The notes below the pieces were generated by a model. The model ran no database searches. It saw nothing but the letters and a program-made list of their open reading frames with translations, and was not told where the DNA came from. A program made the translations under genes and the position numbers. From the NCBI RefSeq assembly GCF_031157275.1, contig NZ_JAVIFW010000026.1:41237-105236 (forward strand): a stretch of DNA of 64,000 nucleotides, read 5' to 3'. Shown here piece by piece: positions 15,935-22,295 of this stretch. This stretch comes from Streptomyces sp. LHD-70 (GTDB lineage Bacteria; Actinomycetota; Actinomycetes; Streptomycetales; Streptomycetaceae). Each line of letters begins with the position of its first letter. The first letter of the stretch is position 1.

Positions 15935-16207
15935 ATGGCCAACTTGATGGAGTCGGTAGAGCAGGTGCTTGCTGGTTCCGAGGATCTGCCAGTGCCATCC
16001 GTACGGTCAGCCCTCCGCAGGGCAGCAGGGCTGACGCAGCAGCAAACCGGTGACACTCTCGGTGTGGGCTGGTTGGCGGTGCTCCGCTGGGAGAACGGCA
16101 AGTCCGAGCCTCGCGGCGCAAGGCGCAAGGCGTACCTGAACCTCCTGCGCGGCTGGTCCGAGCGCTACCCCGAAGCCCTCACCAGCTCCGAGCAGGAGGA
16201 GGACTGA
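15935..16207 (+). CDS. XRE-family helix-turn-helix regulator
   Basis: 90 residues. Residues 22-65 (VRSALRRAAGLTQQQTGDTLGVGWLAVLRWENG) form a Cro/CI-type helix-turn-helix with the typical RWE motif. The short C-terminus has a single helix and an acidic end. The ATG at 15935 follows a GGGGGCAG purine stretch. It stands alone between two stem-loops, so it is probably monocistronic. It may control replication or toxin genes nearby. Confidence 0.75.
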   Translation: MANLMESVEQVLAGSEDLPVPSVRSALRRAAGLTQQQTGDTLGVGWLAVLRWENGKSEPRGARRKAYLNLLRGWSERYPEALTSSEQEED

Positions 16208-16242
16208 TGAGCCCCTCCAATCCGCGCGCTCCATAAAGCGAA

Positions 16243-16274
16243 AAGCCGCCCCCTGTTGGCGCAGGGAGCGGCTT
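16243..16274 (+). terminator. Terminator after the XRE regulator
   Basis: AAGCCGCCCCCTG (16243-16255) pairs with CAGGGAGCGGCTT (16262-16274) with one mismatch around TTGGCG. It lies 36 bases after the stop. Confidence 0.7.
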
Positions 16275-16515
16275 CCCACCTTGCAAATCCGACTCGCAGG
16301 CCTGAATTCCACCGAGTCGCGTGCAGCGAGGTGACCTCGTCTGCCGGGTGAAACCCGTGGACCCTAGGCTGCCCTAGGGTGCCCCGTGGTCACCTACCCC
16401 CAGAATAAGGGTGATGCGCTGAAACTCCAGAGCGCAGCCCTAGGTAGGCCGGTTTTGTCGGCTTTCCGACTGGTCGCTTCGCGCCGTTCGCGACTCCCCG
16501 AACAGGGGAGACCAC
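16275..16515. other. Leader region of the replication gene with small hairpins
   Basis: ACCCTAGG (16361-16368) and CCTAGGGT (16373-16380) form a perfect hairpin, and CCTAGG recurs near 16439. No other gene is visible. The region probably contains the rep promoter. Confidence 0.45.
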
Positions 16516-16749
16516 ATGTACAACCTCCGTTGCCGCACGATCGCGGCCGCGAGTACGCCCAGCCCTTCCGGCGCGGGCAGGATTTTCTCGGCTTCTGATG
16601 TCACGATCTGGCCTTTGCTCGCCCTTAGGGCTGGTATGCGGAACCCGGATCTTCTGACTTCCTCTCCCTGCCCCGCCGCGGACGCCTTCGGCGTTCCCAC
16701 CTGCGGGAGCATCACGACTGCAGAGACCGCCAAGGCGGCGGCCCGATGA
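16516..16749 (+). CDS. Possible short leader gene coupled to the replication gene
   Basis: 77 residues from an ATG preceded by AGGGGAG; the stop overlaps the next ATG (ATGA). The product has no recognisable domain (Ala, Ser and Thr-rich, four cysteines). The good ribosome binding site and the overlap argue for translation; the bland composition argues against a folded protein. It may mainly couple ribosomes into the downstream gene. Confidence 0.4.
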   Translation: MYNLRCRTIAAASTPSPSGAGRIFSASDVTIWPLLALRAGMRNPDLLTSSPCPAADAFGVPTCGSITTAETAKAAAR

Positions 16750-18236
16750 GCGAGAACGCGGCCGCGCTGCCGCCGATGGGGGAGACGTGGGCTCGGGCGA
16801 TCGAGTCCGAGCCTTCGGTCACGATCACCGAGGAGACGTTTTTCGGGCACGGCTGGCAGCCGCTGACGATCGCTGTCTTGCAGGCCCTGTGGTTCATGCC
16901 GCCGGGGATGGAGTTCGACGTGCCCGAACTTGTCGGCTGGTTCAAGAAGTTGGGGTGGAAGTCCGCGAACGGCAAGCCCCTGGGCGAGGATGCGGTACGT
17001 CGGGAGCTGGCCCTGATCAAGAAGGCCGGCTACGTGAAGGCCTACCGCGTCCGCCTCGAGAGCGGCCACCTCGGTGGCTCCCGGTACGAGATCTCCAAGC
17101 GTCCGAGGCAGCCACAGGAGCAGATCGAGTACATCTCCGCGGACTCGGCAAAACCGCAGGTCACACCTAATGCCTTCATTGGAGGCACTAGGCAGTCACC
17201 TGATGCCTCGAATGAGGAAAACCGCAGGTCAGGCCTAATGCCTCCAATCACCAGGTCAGGTGAATCACCTAGGCAGGTGGATGGGGCAAAACCACAGGTC
17301 ACACCTGATGCCTCCAATCACGGTTTCCCCCCCACTCCCCCCCTAGGGGAGGAGGAGGATTCCTCCTCCCCAAACCCCTCACCCGCAACAGCAGGCGCAT
17401 CCGATCGACGAGTTGATGACGCGGCCGTCTCTGCAGCTGCTGAGTTCCTTCTGGAACTGCCGGGGGAGTGGGCGTGTGGTTTGAAGTCGGCCGGTCGGCT
17501 TGCTCCGCGGCTTGCTGAGGCCTGCCGCCTTCAGGGGTGGGACCTCGGCCCCGACTTGGTGACTCACCTGACCAAGCGGTCCCGGAAGCAACCGATGACA
17601 GCGCTGCGGGAGCGGGTCGCAGATCTGCCCCGTTTCAAGGCGGCCCGTGCGAGGGTGCCGGGGCAGCCGCGGCAGCTGCCGTTGTCCGAGCCGGAGGCCG
17701 TCGACATCCCCGTCCTTTCGGATGGTGTTGAGGTCGACCCTGTGGTGGTGAAGAAGGCTCGTGCACTGCTGCTGACGCTGACTGGCTCCTGGGCGCTGGG
17801 GCCGGAAACCGCGGACCGCCTGGCGCCTGCTCTGGCTGCGAAGGCCCTCGAGCGGGGATGGGACTTCGACGAGGCGCTGCGCACTCAGTTGATGACGAAT
17901 CCCGGTGGGGTTCACAACTACGAGTTGATCCTGGAGACGCACCGCATCGGTCGCCTGCCCTACCGGCAGAAGCCCGTACGCCAGGCGGCGCCGGGGGACA
18001 CGTCGCCGCGGCAAGCCGCGATCGATGCGTGCTCGCGGTGTGACGAGTACGGCCAGTACGAGATCGACGGCCGGGTCGCTGTCTGCCGTCACGAGGACAC
18101 ATCTCGCGCTACCTCTGATGCCGCCCCTGCCAAGGTCGACGCCCGCCCCGATCCGTCGCTGCGTGGTCAGGCCGGGGCCTCGACGTTGTCTGGGCCCGAG
18201 TTGATGGCTCGAGTCCGCGCGGAGCTTTCTGCTTGA
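16746..18236 (+). CDS. Probable replication initiator with embedded iterons
   Basis: 496 residues. The N-terminal 120 residues form a winged-helix-like domain (ITEETFFGHGWQPLTIAVLQAL through GGSRYEISKRP). A repetitive linker follows, with KPQVTPNA/KPQVTPDA encoded by 29-bp DNA repeats. Two tandem copies of a ~70-residue helical domain come next (LPGEWACGLKSAGRLAPRLAEA and LTGSWALGPETADRLAPALAAK). The end has a small Cys/His cluster (CSRCDEYGQYEIDGRVAVCRHE). In pSLA2-type Streptomyces linear plasmids the iteron origin lies inside the rep coding region, so this arrangement suggests a Rep gene carrying its own origin. I do not recognise a named Rep family; a plasmid regulator is the alternative. 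Confidence 0.55.
   Translation: MSENAAALPPMGETWARAIESEPSVTITEETFFGHGWQPLTIAVLQALWFMPPGMEFDVPELVGWFKKLGWKSANGKPLGEDAVRRELALIKKAGYVKAYRVRLESGHLGGSRYEISKRPRQPQEQIEYISADSAKPQVTPNAFIGGTRQSPDASNEENRRSGLMPPITRSGESPRQVDGAKPQVTPDASNHGFPPTPPLGEEEDSSSPNPSPATAGASDRRVDDAAVSAAAEFLLELPGEWACGLKSAGRLAPRLAEACRLQGWDLGPDLVTHLTKRSRKQPMTALRERVADLPRFKAARARVPGQPRQLPLSEPEAVDIPVLSDGVEVDPVVVKKARALLLTLTGSWALGPETADRLAPALAAKALERGWDFDEALRTQLMTNPGGVHNYELILETHRIGRLPYRQKPVRQAAPGDTSPRQAAIDACSRCDEYGQYEIDGRVAVCRHEDTSRATSDAAPAKVDARPDPSLRGQAGASTLSGPELMARVRAELSA
17150..17316 (+). repeat. Iteron-like repeats inside the coding region (candidate origin)
   Basis: Three 29-bp repeats begin at 17150, 17218 and 17288 (AAAACCRCAGGTCA followed by SRCCTRATGCCTYCA), 68-70 bases apart. 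A partial copy (17193-17211) and a dyad AGGTGA-A-TCACCT (17258-17270) lie between them. AGGT/ACCT pairs recur throughout. The spacing is near seven helical turns. They could bind the product of the surrounding gene. Confidence 0.6.
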
Positions 18237-18245
18237 CCGTCAAGA

Positions 18246-18312
18246 ACTCCTCCCCGCACGGCCGGCGCCCAAGTGGGGCCCGGCCCCGGGGAGGCGTCTA
18301 AGCATCGCTTAG
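18246..18312 (+). terminator. Stem-loops after the replication gene
   Basis: CCTCCCCG...CCGGGGAGG with an inner GGCCGG/CCGGCC stem forms a large hairpin within nine bases of the stop. A second small one, CTAAGC-ATC-GCTTAG (18298-18312), follows. Confidence 0.55.
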
Positions 18313-18438
18313 GGGGCAGGAAGGCCCTCTGGCTGCCCGTAGATCAACGATCACCCACACCTCCGACCACATCCACCCCGGATGCGTCGATCGCCCCTCA
18401 AAGGGCCACACACGGATTCATGAACGAGAGGAGATCCC

Positions 18439-19011
18439 GTGCCTGAGCACACTCAAGACTTCGGCAAGTTCGGCGCCCGCGGCATACGCGGCAGTCACGC
18501 CGTTGCCCGACAGCTCGACCAACTCGCCGGCGGCATCGCCACCCCGATCACGGCGCAGCGTGGCCTGCAGGCCCGGCTGGCATACCTGACCTGTACCGAG
18601 CACGCCCGCTCCGCCGCGAGGGAGGCTGGCCTCACGGTCACCGACCGCACTCTGAAAGCCTGGCAGGACGGCAAGCGCCGTCCGTCGAAGAAGAACCTGG
18701 CCAGAATCGAGGCCGCCTACACCGTGGTGAGGCGTCGCAACGTTGCTCGCTACCTGTTGGGTTGGCTCAACCGATCCGGCCGCGGCACCCGCGTGGAGAT
18801 ACACCCCATCAACCAGTCCCAGGTACCCAGGCCGTTTCAACGAGTAGCCGAGTACCGGTCGTTGAACATCCACCGCTGGGACCGCGTGGTGCAGGCCTGG
18901 GAGGAAGAGGACGGCCAGGCCCTCGACGAAGCGTGGACCGACCACCTCGTCGACCTCGGCTCGCAGTGGGGCCAGTACGAGTACGTCACCAACGTGGGCT
19001 TCGCCGCCTGA
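18439..19011 (+). CDS. Helix-turn-helix protein resembling telomere terminal protein Tpg
   Basis: 190 residues, GTG start with GAGAGGAG upstream. Residues 44-95 (RLAYLTCTEHARSAAREAGLT, then DRTLKAWQDGKRRPSKKNLARIE) form a helix-turn-helix with the GKRRPS turn seen in Streptomyces terminal proteins. A basic RRRNVARYL stretch and a C-terminal helix plus acidic/aromatic end (WGQYEYV) follow. Tpg proteins are about 185 residues with the same order: N-terminal helix-turn-helix, basic middle, aromatic acidic tail. That similarity is from memory and distant. The alternative is an ordinary plasmid regulator. Confidence 0.45.
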   Translation: MPEHTQDFGKFGARGIRGSHAVARQLDQLAGGIATPITAQRGLQARLAYLTCTEHARSAAREAGLTVTDRTLKAWQDGKRRPSKKNLARIEAAYTVVRRRNVARYLLGWLNRSGRGTRVEIHPINQSQVPRPFQRVAEYRSLNIHRWDRVVQAWEEEDGQALDEAWTDHLVDLGSQWGQYEYVTNVGFAA

Positions 19012-19143
19012 GTGACGCGTGGTGCCTGGCTTCGCGTCGTACGACTACTTGGAGCTCGCTATCACCGATGGCTGTCCTCGCCCCGGAGCCCGACGTCGCC
19101 ACGAACCTGTGTCCTGAGCTCGACTGCGGTGCCCTCTTGTACG

Positions 19144-19173
19144 CCCAGGGCCGGAGCCACCTACGGCCCTGGG
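19144..19173 (+). terminator. Stem-loop downstream of the Tpg-like gene
   Basis: CCCAGGGCCG (19144-19153) and CGGCCCTGGG (19164-19173) are perfect complements around a 10-base loop. A palindrome GCCTCCGGAGGC (19175-19186) follows directly. Confidence 0.6.
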
Positions 19174-19870
19174 GGCCTCCGGAGGCTCCGTCGGGGACGG
19201 CAACACCGCTGGCGACTGCAGCAACTTGGTGGGTCGGAAATTCGAAGCGTGGTTGAGCCTGGGAAGGGGCTGATGGAGACACACGTGGCGGGTAGGACGT
19301 CGAGTGCCGGTACGTCGTGGCTGACTTTCGAGGGCTGAGGAAGTACGGGCGAGGGAGATCGGATGCCGTCAACATGGTGTGGTGCTGGGGCCCCTTCGAA
19401 GGAGCAGGGGGGAACAGGTCGAGTGGCGACGGTTGGTAGAGGATCCTCTTAACTACAAGAGGCGCCGCGCCTGATTTGCTCTCTGACCTGCGGAAACGCG
19501 GAAACCGTTGTGTCGTGGCCGACACATTTGGCGTGCTTTGGTGTGCCGGAGAGCCGACAACTCGACCTGAAACTCAAGGGACAGTTGACTTTCCTGGTGT
19601 AGGCGTTTCCGCAGGTCAGGTGAGAGCGGGGGGAGGTAACTCGGCACCCGTGCAGAGGTCGGACTGTGCCCTCGAGGACACCGAAAGACAAACAGGGCTT
19701 GAGAAATGGCGCACCCATGCCGAGGAAGTCAAGTAGGAGTTTAGTTTTGAGGGTCGTGGCCGCTGTTGCAGTCGTGCAGCGCTCAGGCGTGTGCGACGGC
19801 GCGTCAAAACACAAGTAGCAGTTGTCTTTTGGGGTAGTGTCGGCTCCGCCTGAGTAGAAAGGGAGCCACT
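19174..19870. other. Long gene-free region with a spaced inverted repeat
   Basis: No reading frame here has a convincing start and composition. CTGACCTGCGGAAACGC (19483-19499) recurs as an exact inverted copy at 19603-19619, 103 bases apart. Small hairpins lie nearby: AGGCGC-C-GCGCCT near 19460 and GTGTCG-TGGC-CGACAC at 19510-19525. The position upstream of two winged-helix genes suggests a regulatory region or a second replication locus. Confidence 0.45.
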
Positions 19871-20563
19871 GTGACCTCTGATCCGCCGGAGGTGGAGTAC
19901 CACCGTCCGCGCGTCATCCCCGCCCAATCGTCCGACCTCGGACTCGACGACATCCTGACCGTGCTCGGCCAGCAGCTCGGCGAGACGGTCGAGGACCAGA
20001 ACAAGGGCAGGCGCCGCAAGCTCAAAGGCGTCTCCTTCGAGTACGACCACGACCCGCGCACCGTGCACGACATGGCCGGCGACGCCGGCTACAGCATCAC
20101 CAGCAACTGGTTCGTGCAGTTCCTGGCCCAACTGGCCGTCGCCAAGCGCGTCACGAAGAGCGAAATGTGCGTCTTCCTGTACATCGCCGGCGGCCAGATG
20201 CGCGGCACCGGAATCACGCACTACACCCAGCAGGAGATCACCGACGGCCTCAACCGCGAGGCCCGCCGCACCAAGGGCGCCACCCAGATCAGCCGCTCCA
20301 CCGTCACGCGTGCCGTGAAGTCCCTGTGCGAGTACGGCTGGCTCGAGCGCTACGCCAACGGCCAGATCCGCATGAACGTGAAGCTCTGGTTCAACGGCAA
20401 CAGCACCGCCCAGCAGGACGCCATCGCCGGCATCGAACAGGACCACGGGAACACCCCACAGTCCTTCGGCCAGTTCGTCGGGCCGGTCCTCAGGCAGGAG
20501 CAGCTGCCCATGGACTTCGACCAGGACGGCGGCGCCGAGCACAGGCAGGAGCGCGCCGGGTGA
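19871..20563 (+). CDS. Winged-helix protein, possibly replication-related
   Basis: 230 residues, GTG with GGGAG five bases upstream. The central part (ITSNWFVQFLAQLAVAKRVTKSEMCVFLYIAGG, then YTQQEITDGLNREARR and ISRSTVTRAVKSLCEYGWLERYANGQIRMN) reads as a winged helix with a recognition helix and a beta wing. Such folds occur in plasmid Rep and MarR-type proteins. The C-terminus is acidic and Gln-rich. The next gene, 52 bases on, is also a winged-helix protein, so they may act together. Confidence 0.55.
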   Translation: MTSDPPEVEYHRPRVIPAQSSDLGLDDILTVLGQQLGETVEDQNKGRRRKLKGVSFEYDHDPRTVHDMAGDAGYSITSNWFVQFLAQLAVAKRVTKSEMCVFLYIAGGQMRGTGITHYTQQEITDGLNREARRTKGATQISRSTVTRAVKSLCEYGWLERYANGQIRMNVKLWFNGNSTAQQDAIAGIEQDHGNTPQSFGQFVGPVLRQEQLPMDFDQDGGAEHRQERAG

Positions 20564-20615
20564 TACAGCAGCGATACTGGACCGCACCGCACACCGCCCG
20601 GAAAGGGGAACGCTG

Positions 20616-21035
20616 ATGGCACAGGTCCTGTCCCCGATCGTCGCCGAACGCATCTGGGCACTGCCCTTGTCCGGCAGTGCCGTCAAGTTCCTTCAGTACC
20701 TCATCTCCCGCAGCGACTTCGGCGGCCACCTGCCCGTACGCCAGGTCGACATGGCGCGCGAGTACCACGGAAAGACTCCCCAGGCCATCAGCGCCCTGAT
20801 GTCACAGCTGTGCGACCTTGCCCTCGTCATCCGCCCCGAAGGCGGCGAACGTGGAGGTAACAGCTACCGCCTGCACCCGCTCGCGGCCAAGTACGAGAGC
20901 CACGAGGACATGGAGAAGGCCTTCCGCCAGGCCCTCGCGGACATTAAGGCCGGCATCCTGCCCAACCTGAACCTGCCCCGCTACACCGTGGCGCCACCCT
21001 CCGAAGGAGTCGGCCCCACCCTGCAGGTCGCCTGA
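20616..21035 (+). CDS. Small winged-helix DNA-binding protein
   Basis: 139 residues, ATG with AAAGGGGAA five bases upstream. SPIVAERIWALPLSGSAVKFLQYLISR, then LPVRQVDMAREYHGKTPQAISALMSQLCDLALVIRPEGGERGGNSYRL, fits a MarR/Rep-like winged helix with the wing at GGERGGNS. It ends in a helical tail. It follows the 230-residue winged-helix gene in the same direction and ends at a strong terminator, so the two probably form an operon. Confidence 0.6.
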   Translation: MAQVLSPIVAERIWALPLSGSAVKFLQYLISRSDFGGHLPVRQVDMAREYHGKTPQAISALMSQLCDLALVIRPEGGERGGNSYRLHPLAAKYESHEDMEKAFRQALADIKAGILPNLNLPRYTVAPPSEGVGPTLQVA

Positions 21036-21043
21036 ACCCAAAA

Positions 21044-21079
21044 ATGTGGGGCCCCGCCGAAAACGGCGGGGCCCCACAT
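21044..21079 (+). terminator. Strong terminator
   Basis: ATGTGGGGCCCCGCCG (21044-21059) and its exact complement (21064-21079) with an AAAA loop form a 16-bp perfect stem eight bases after the stop. Confidence 0.85.
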
Positions 21080-21249
21080 GCCTGAGTAGATACCCGGACT
21101 ATACCCAGCACTGCCTCCGCAAGCACCACCACGCCATTCGGCCACCCGCGGCCAACCCGGACTGCGCCAGCCCGCCCCCTCATTCCCCGTACCGGCACAG
21201 GCACCTTCGTCGAGCACTGCCCTGCGCCCGTATGGGAACGCTACGGTTG

Positions 21250-21275
21250 GCAGTATCAAGGCCACTTGATACTGC
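21250..21275. promoter_or_regulatory. Operator-like dyad of the toxin-antitoxin pair
   Basis: GCAGTATCAAG (21250-21260) and its exact complement (21265-21275) flank GCCA. A TACGGT (-10-like) lies just upstream at 21242 and the GTG start 22 bases downstream, so a bound protein would cover the transcription start. Confidence 0.65.
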
Positions 21276-21297
21276 TTCGCCGCGAAGGGAGCACACG

Positions 21298-21606
21298 GTG
21301 AGCGGCCACGACTGGACGATCGACACCATCATCCACGCCCTGCCCTCCCCCGAGATGAGGCAGAAGGCGCTCCGCGAGGTGCACCTCGCCCCGCTTCACG
21401 AACTCGACCAGATCATCGCCAAGTGGCAGCGCCTCGCAGAGCGCTGGGTAACCGTGGACGCCCCGCGCATCGCGGAAGCGCGAGCCCAACTCGAAAGCGC
21501 CGGCACTCTGCCCGCCGAGCACCAAGAAACCCTCGAGTCGGCCGAGCAGTTCGACGCGTGGCGCGACAACATGCGCGCCCTGCGCCGACAGAGCGGCGCC
21601 GCGTGA
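21298..21606 (+). CDS. Probable antitoxin of a two-gene module
   Basis: 102 residues from a GTG with GAAGGGAG upstream. Entirely helical and charged (MRQKALREVHLAPLHELDQIIAKWQRLAERW, then EARAQLESAG, DAWRDNMRALRRQ); no classic DNA-binding motif is obvious. Its stop overlaps the start of the RelE-like gene (GTGA) and an 11-bp dyad sits at its promoter, the usual layout of a type II antitoxin gene placed first. The assignment rests on context. Confidence 0.55.
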   Translation: MSGHDWTIDTIIHALPSPEMRQKALREVHLAPLHELDQIIAKWQRLAERWVTVDAPRIAEARAQLESAGTLPAEHQETLESAEQFDAWRDNMRALRRQSGAA

Positions 21607-21851
21607 ACTGGCGCATCTCCCGTACCGAGCACACCATGCAGGCCATCCTCGACCTGCCCGTCGACGCCCAACTTGCGCTCCTTGATCTCTTCGACGCACT
21701 CGAGGCTGACCCGTACGCCGTGACCGAGCCCCACGGCATCGACGACAAGCTCACCCGCGAGGCCGCCTTCGGTGAGTACGGGCTGCTCGTGATGTTCGTG
21801 AACCCGCTGACGATGCGGATCACGCCGCTGTCGTTCATGTGGGCCGGCTGA
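21603..21851 (+). CDS. RelE-like toxin of a two-gene module
   Basis: 82 residues, GTG start within the upstream stop. WRISRTEHTMQAILDLPVDAQLALLDLFDALEADPYAVTEPHG, then EYGLLVMFVNPLTMRITPLSFMW, follows the RelE/ParE order: two helices, then a beta sheet. It lacks some of the basic catalytic residues typical of RelE, so activity is uncertain. Translational coupling to the upstream gene supports a toxin-antitoxin pair. Confidence 0.6.
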   Translation: MNWRISRTEHTMQAILDLPVDAQLALLDLFDALEADPYAVTEPHGIDDKLTREAAFGEYGLLVMFVNPLTMRITPLSFMWAG

Positions 21852-22295
21852 ACCGGAGAAGTCCGCTCCGTCGAGAGCGCGGACACCCCACTGCTCCCTC
21901 TGGGCAGGCCACTCCGTCTGCCGGGTACCGAATCCCGTACGCCGGACCGGAGTTACAGACCGTCTCCCACTGTGAGGGACGTGGCGTAGATCCCCCTCCA
22001 CATGTCCGTCCCCGCGTGGATCATGAGAGATACGACGGGGGCTCACGCCGACTCTGTCAGGCACGCAGGCGGGGCCAGCAGGTGGCGCACAAGAGGGCAG
22101 GGAGTGCAGAAGGCGCGGGCGAGAAGACGCTGAGGCCCACCTACGCACGCGAGATCATGACCAACCGGGCAGCAGTCGACGCTGTCGACAAGGTCTGCGG
22201 TGAGCACTGCATGTCCCGGGTCCACCGATGGGCAAGCATCAACGGGGGCCGGAGCGTACGCAAGGCGCACTTCCGGCTGGGGCAGCGCGTCCGGC
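21852..22295. other. Gap without recognisable gene
   Basis: Frames here are short or lack ribosome binding sites. It presumably holds the terminator of the toxin-antitoxin pair and the promoter of the next gene; I could not place either. Confidence 0.35.

Noticed and set aside
19068..19256. Short frame with CPELDC motif after the Tpg-like gene
   Set aside because: The ribosome site is poorly placed and two terminator-like hairpins lie inside it, so I did not call it a gene.
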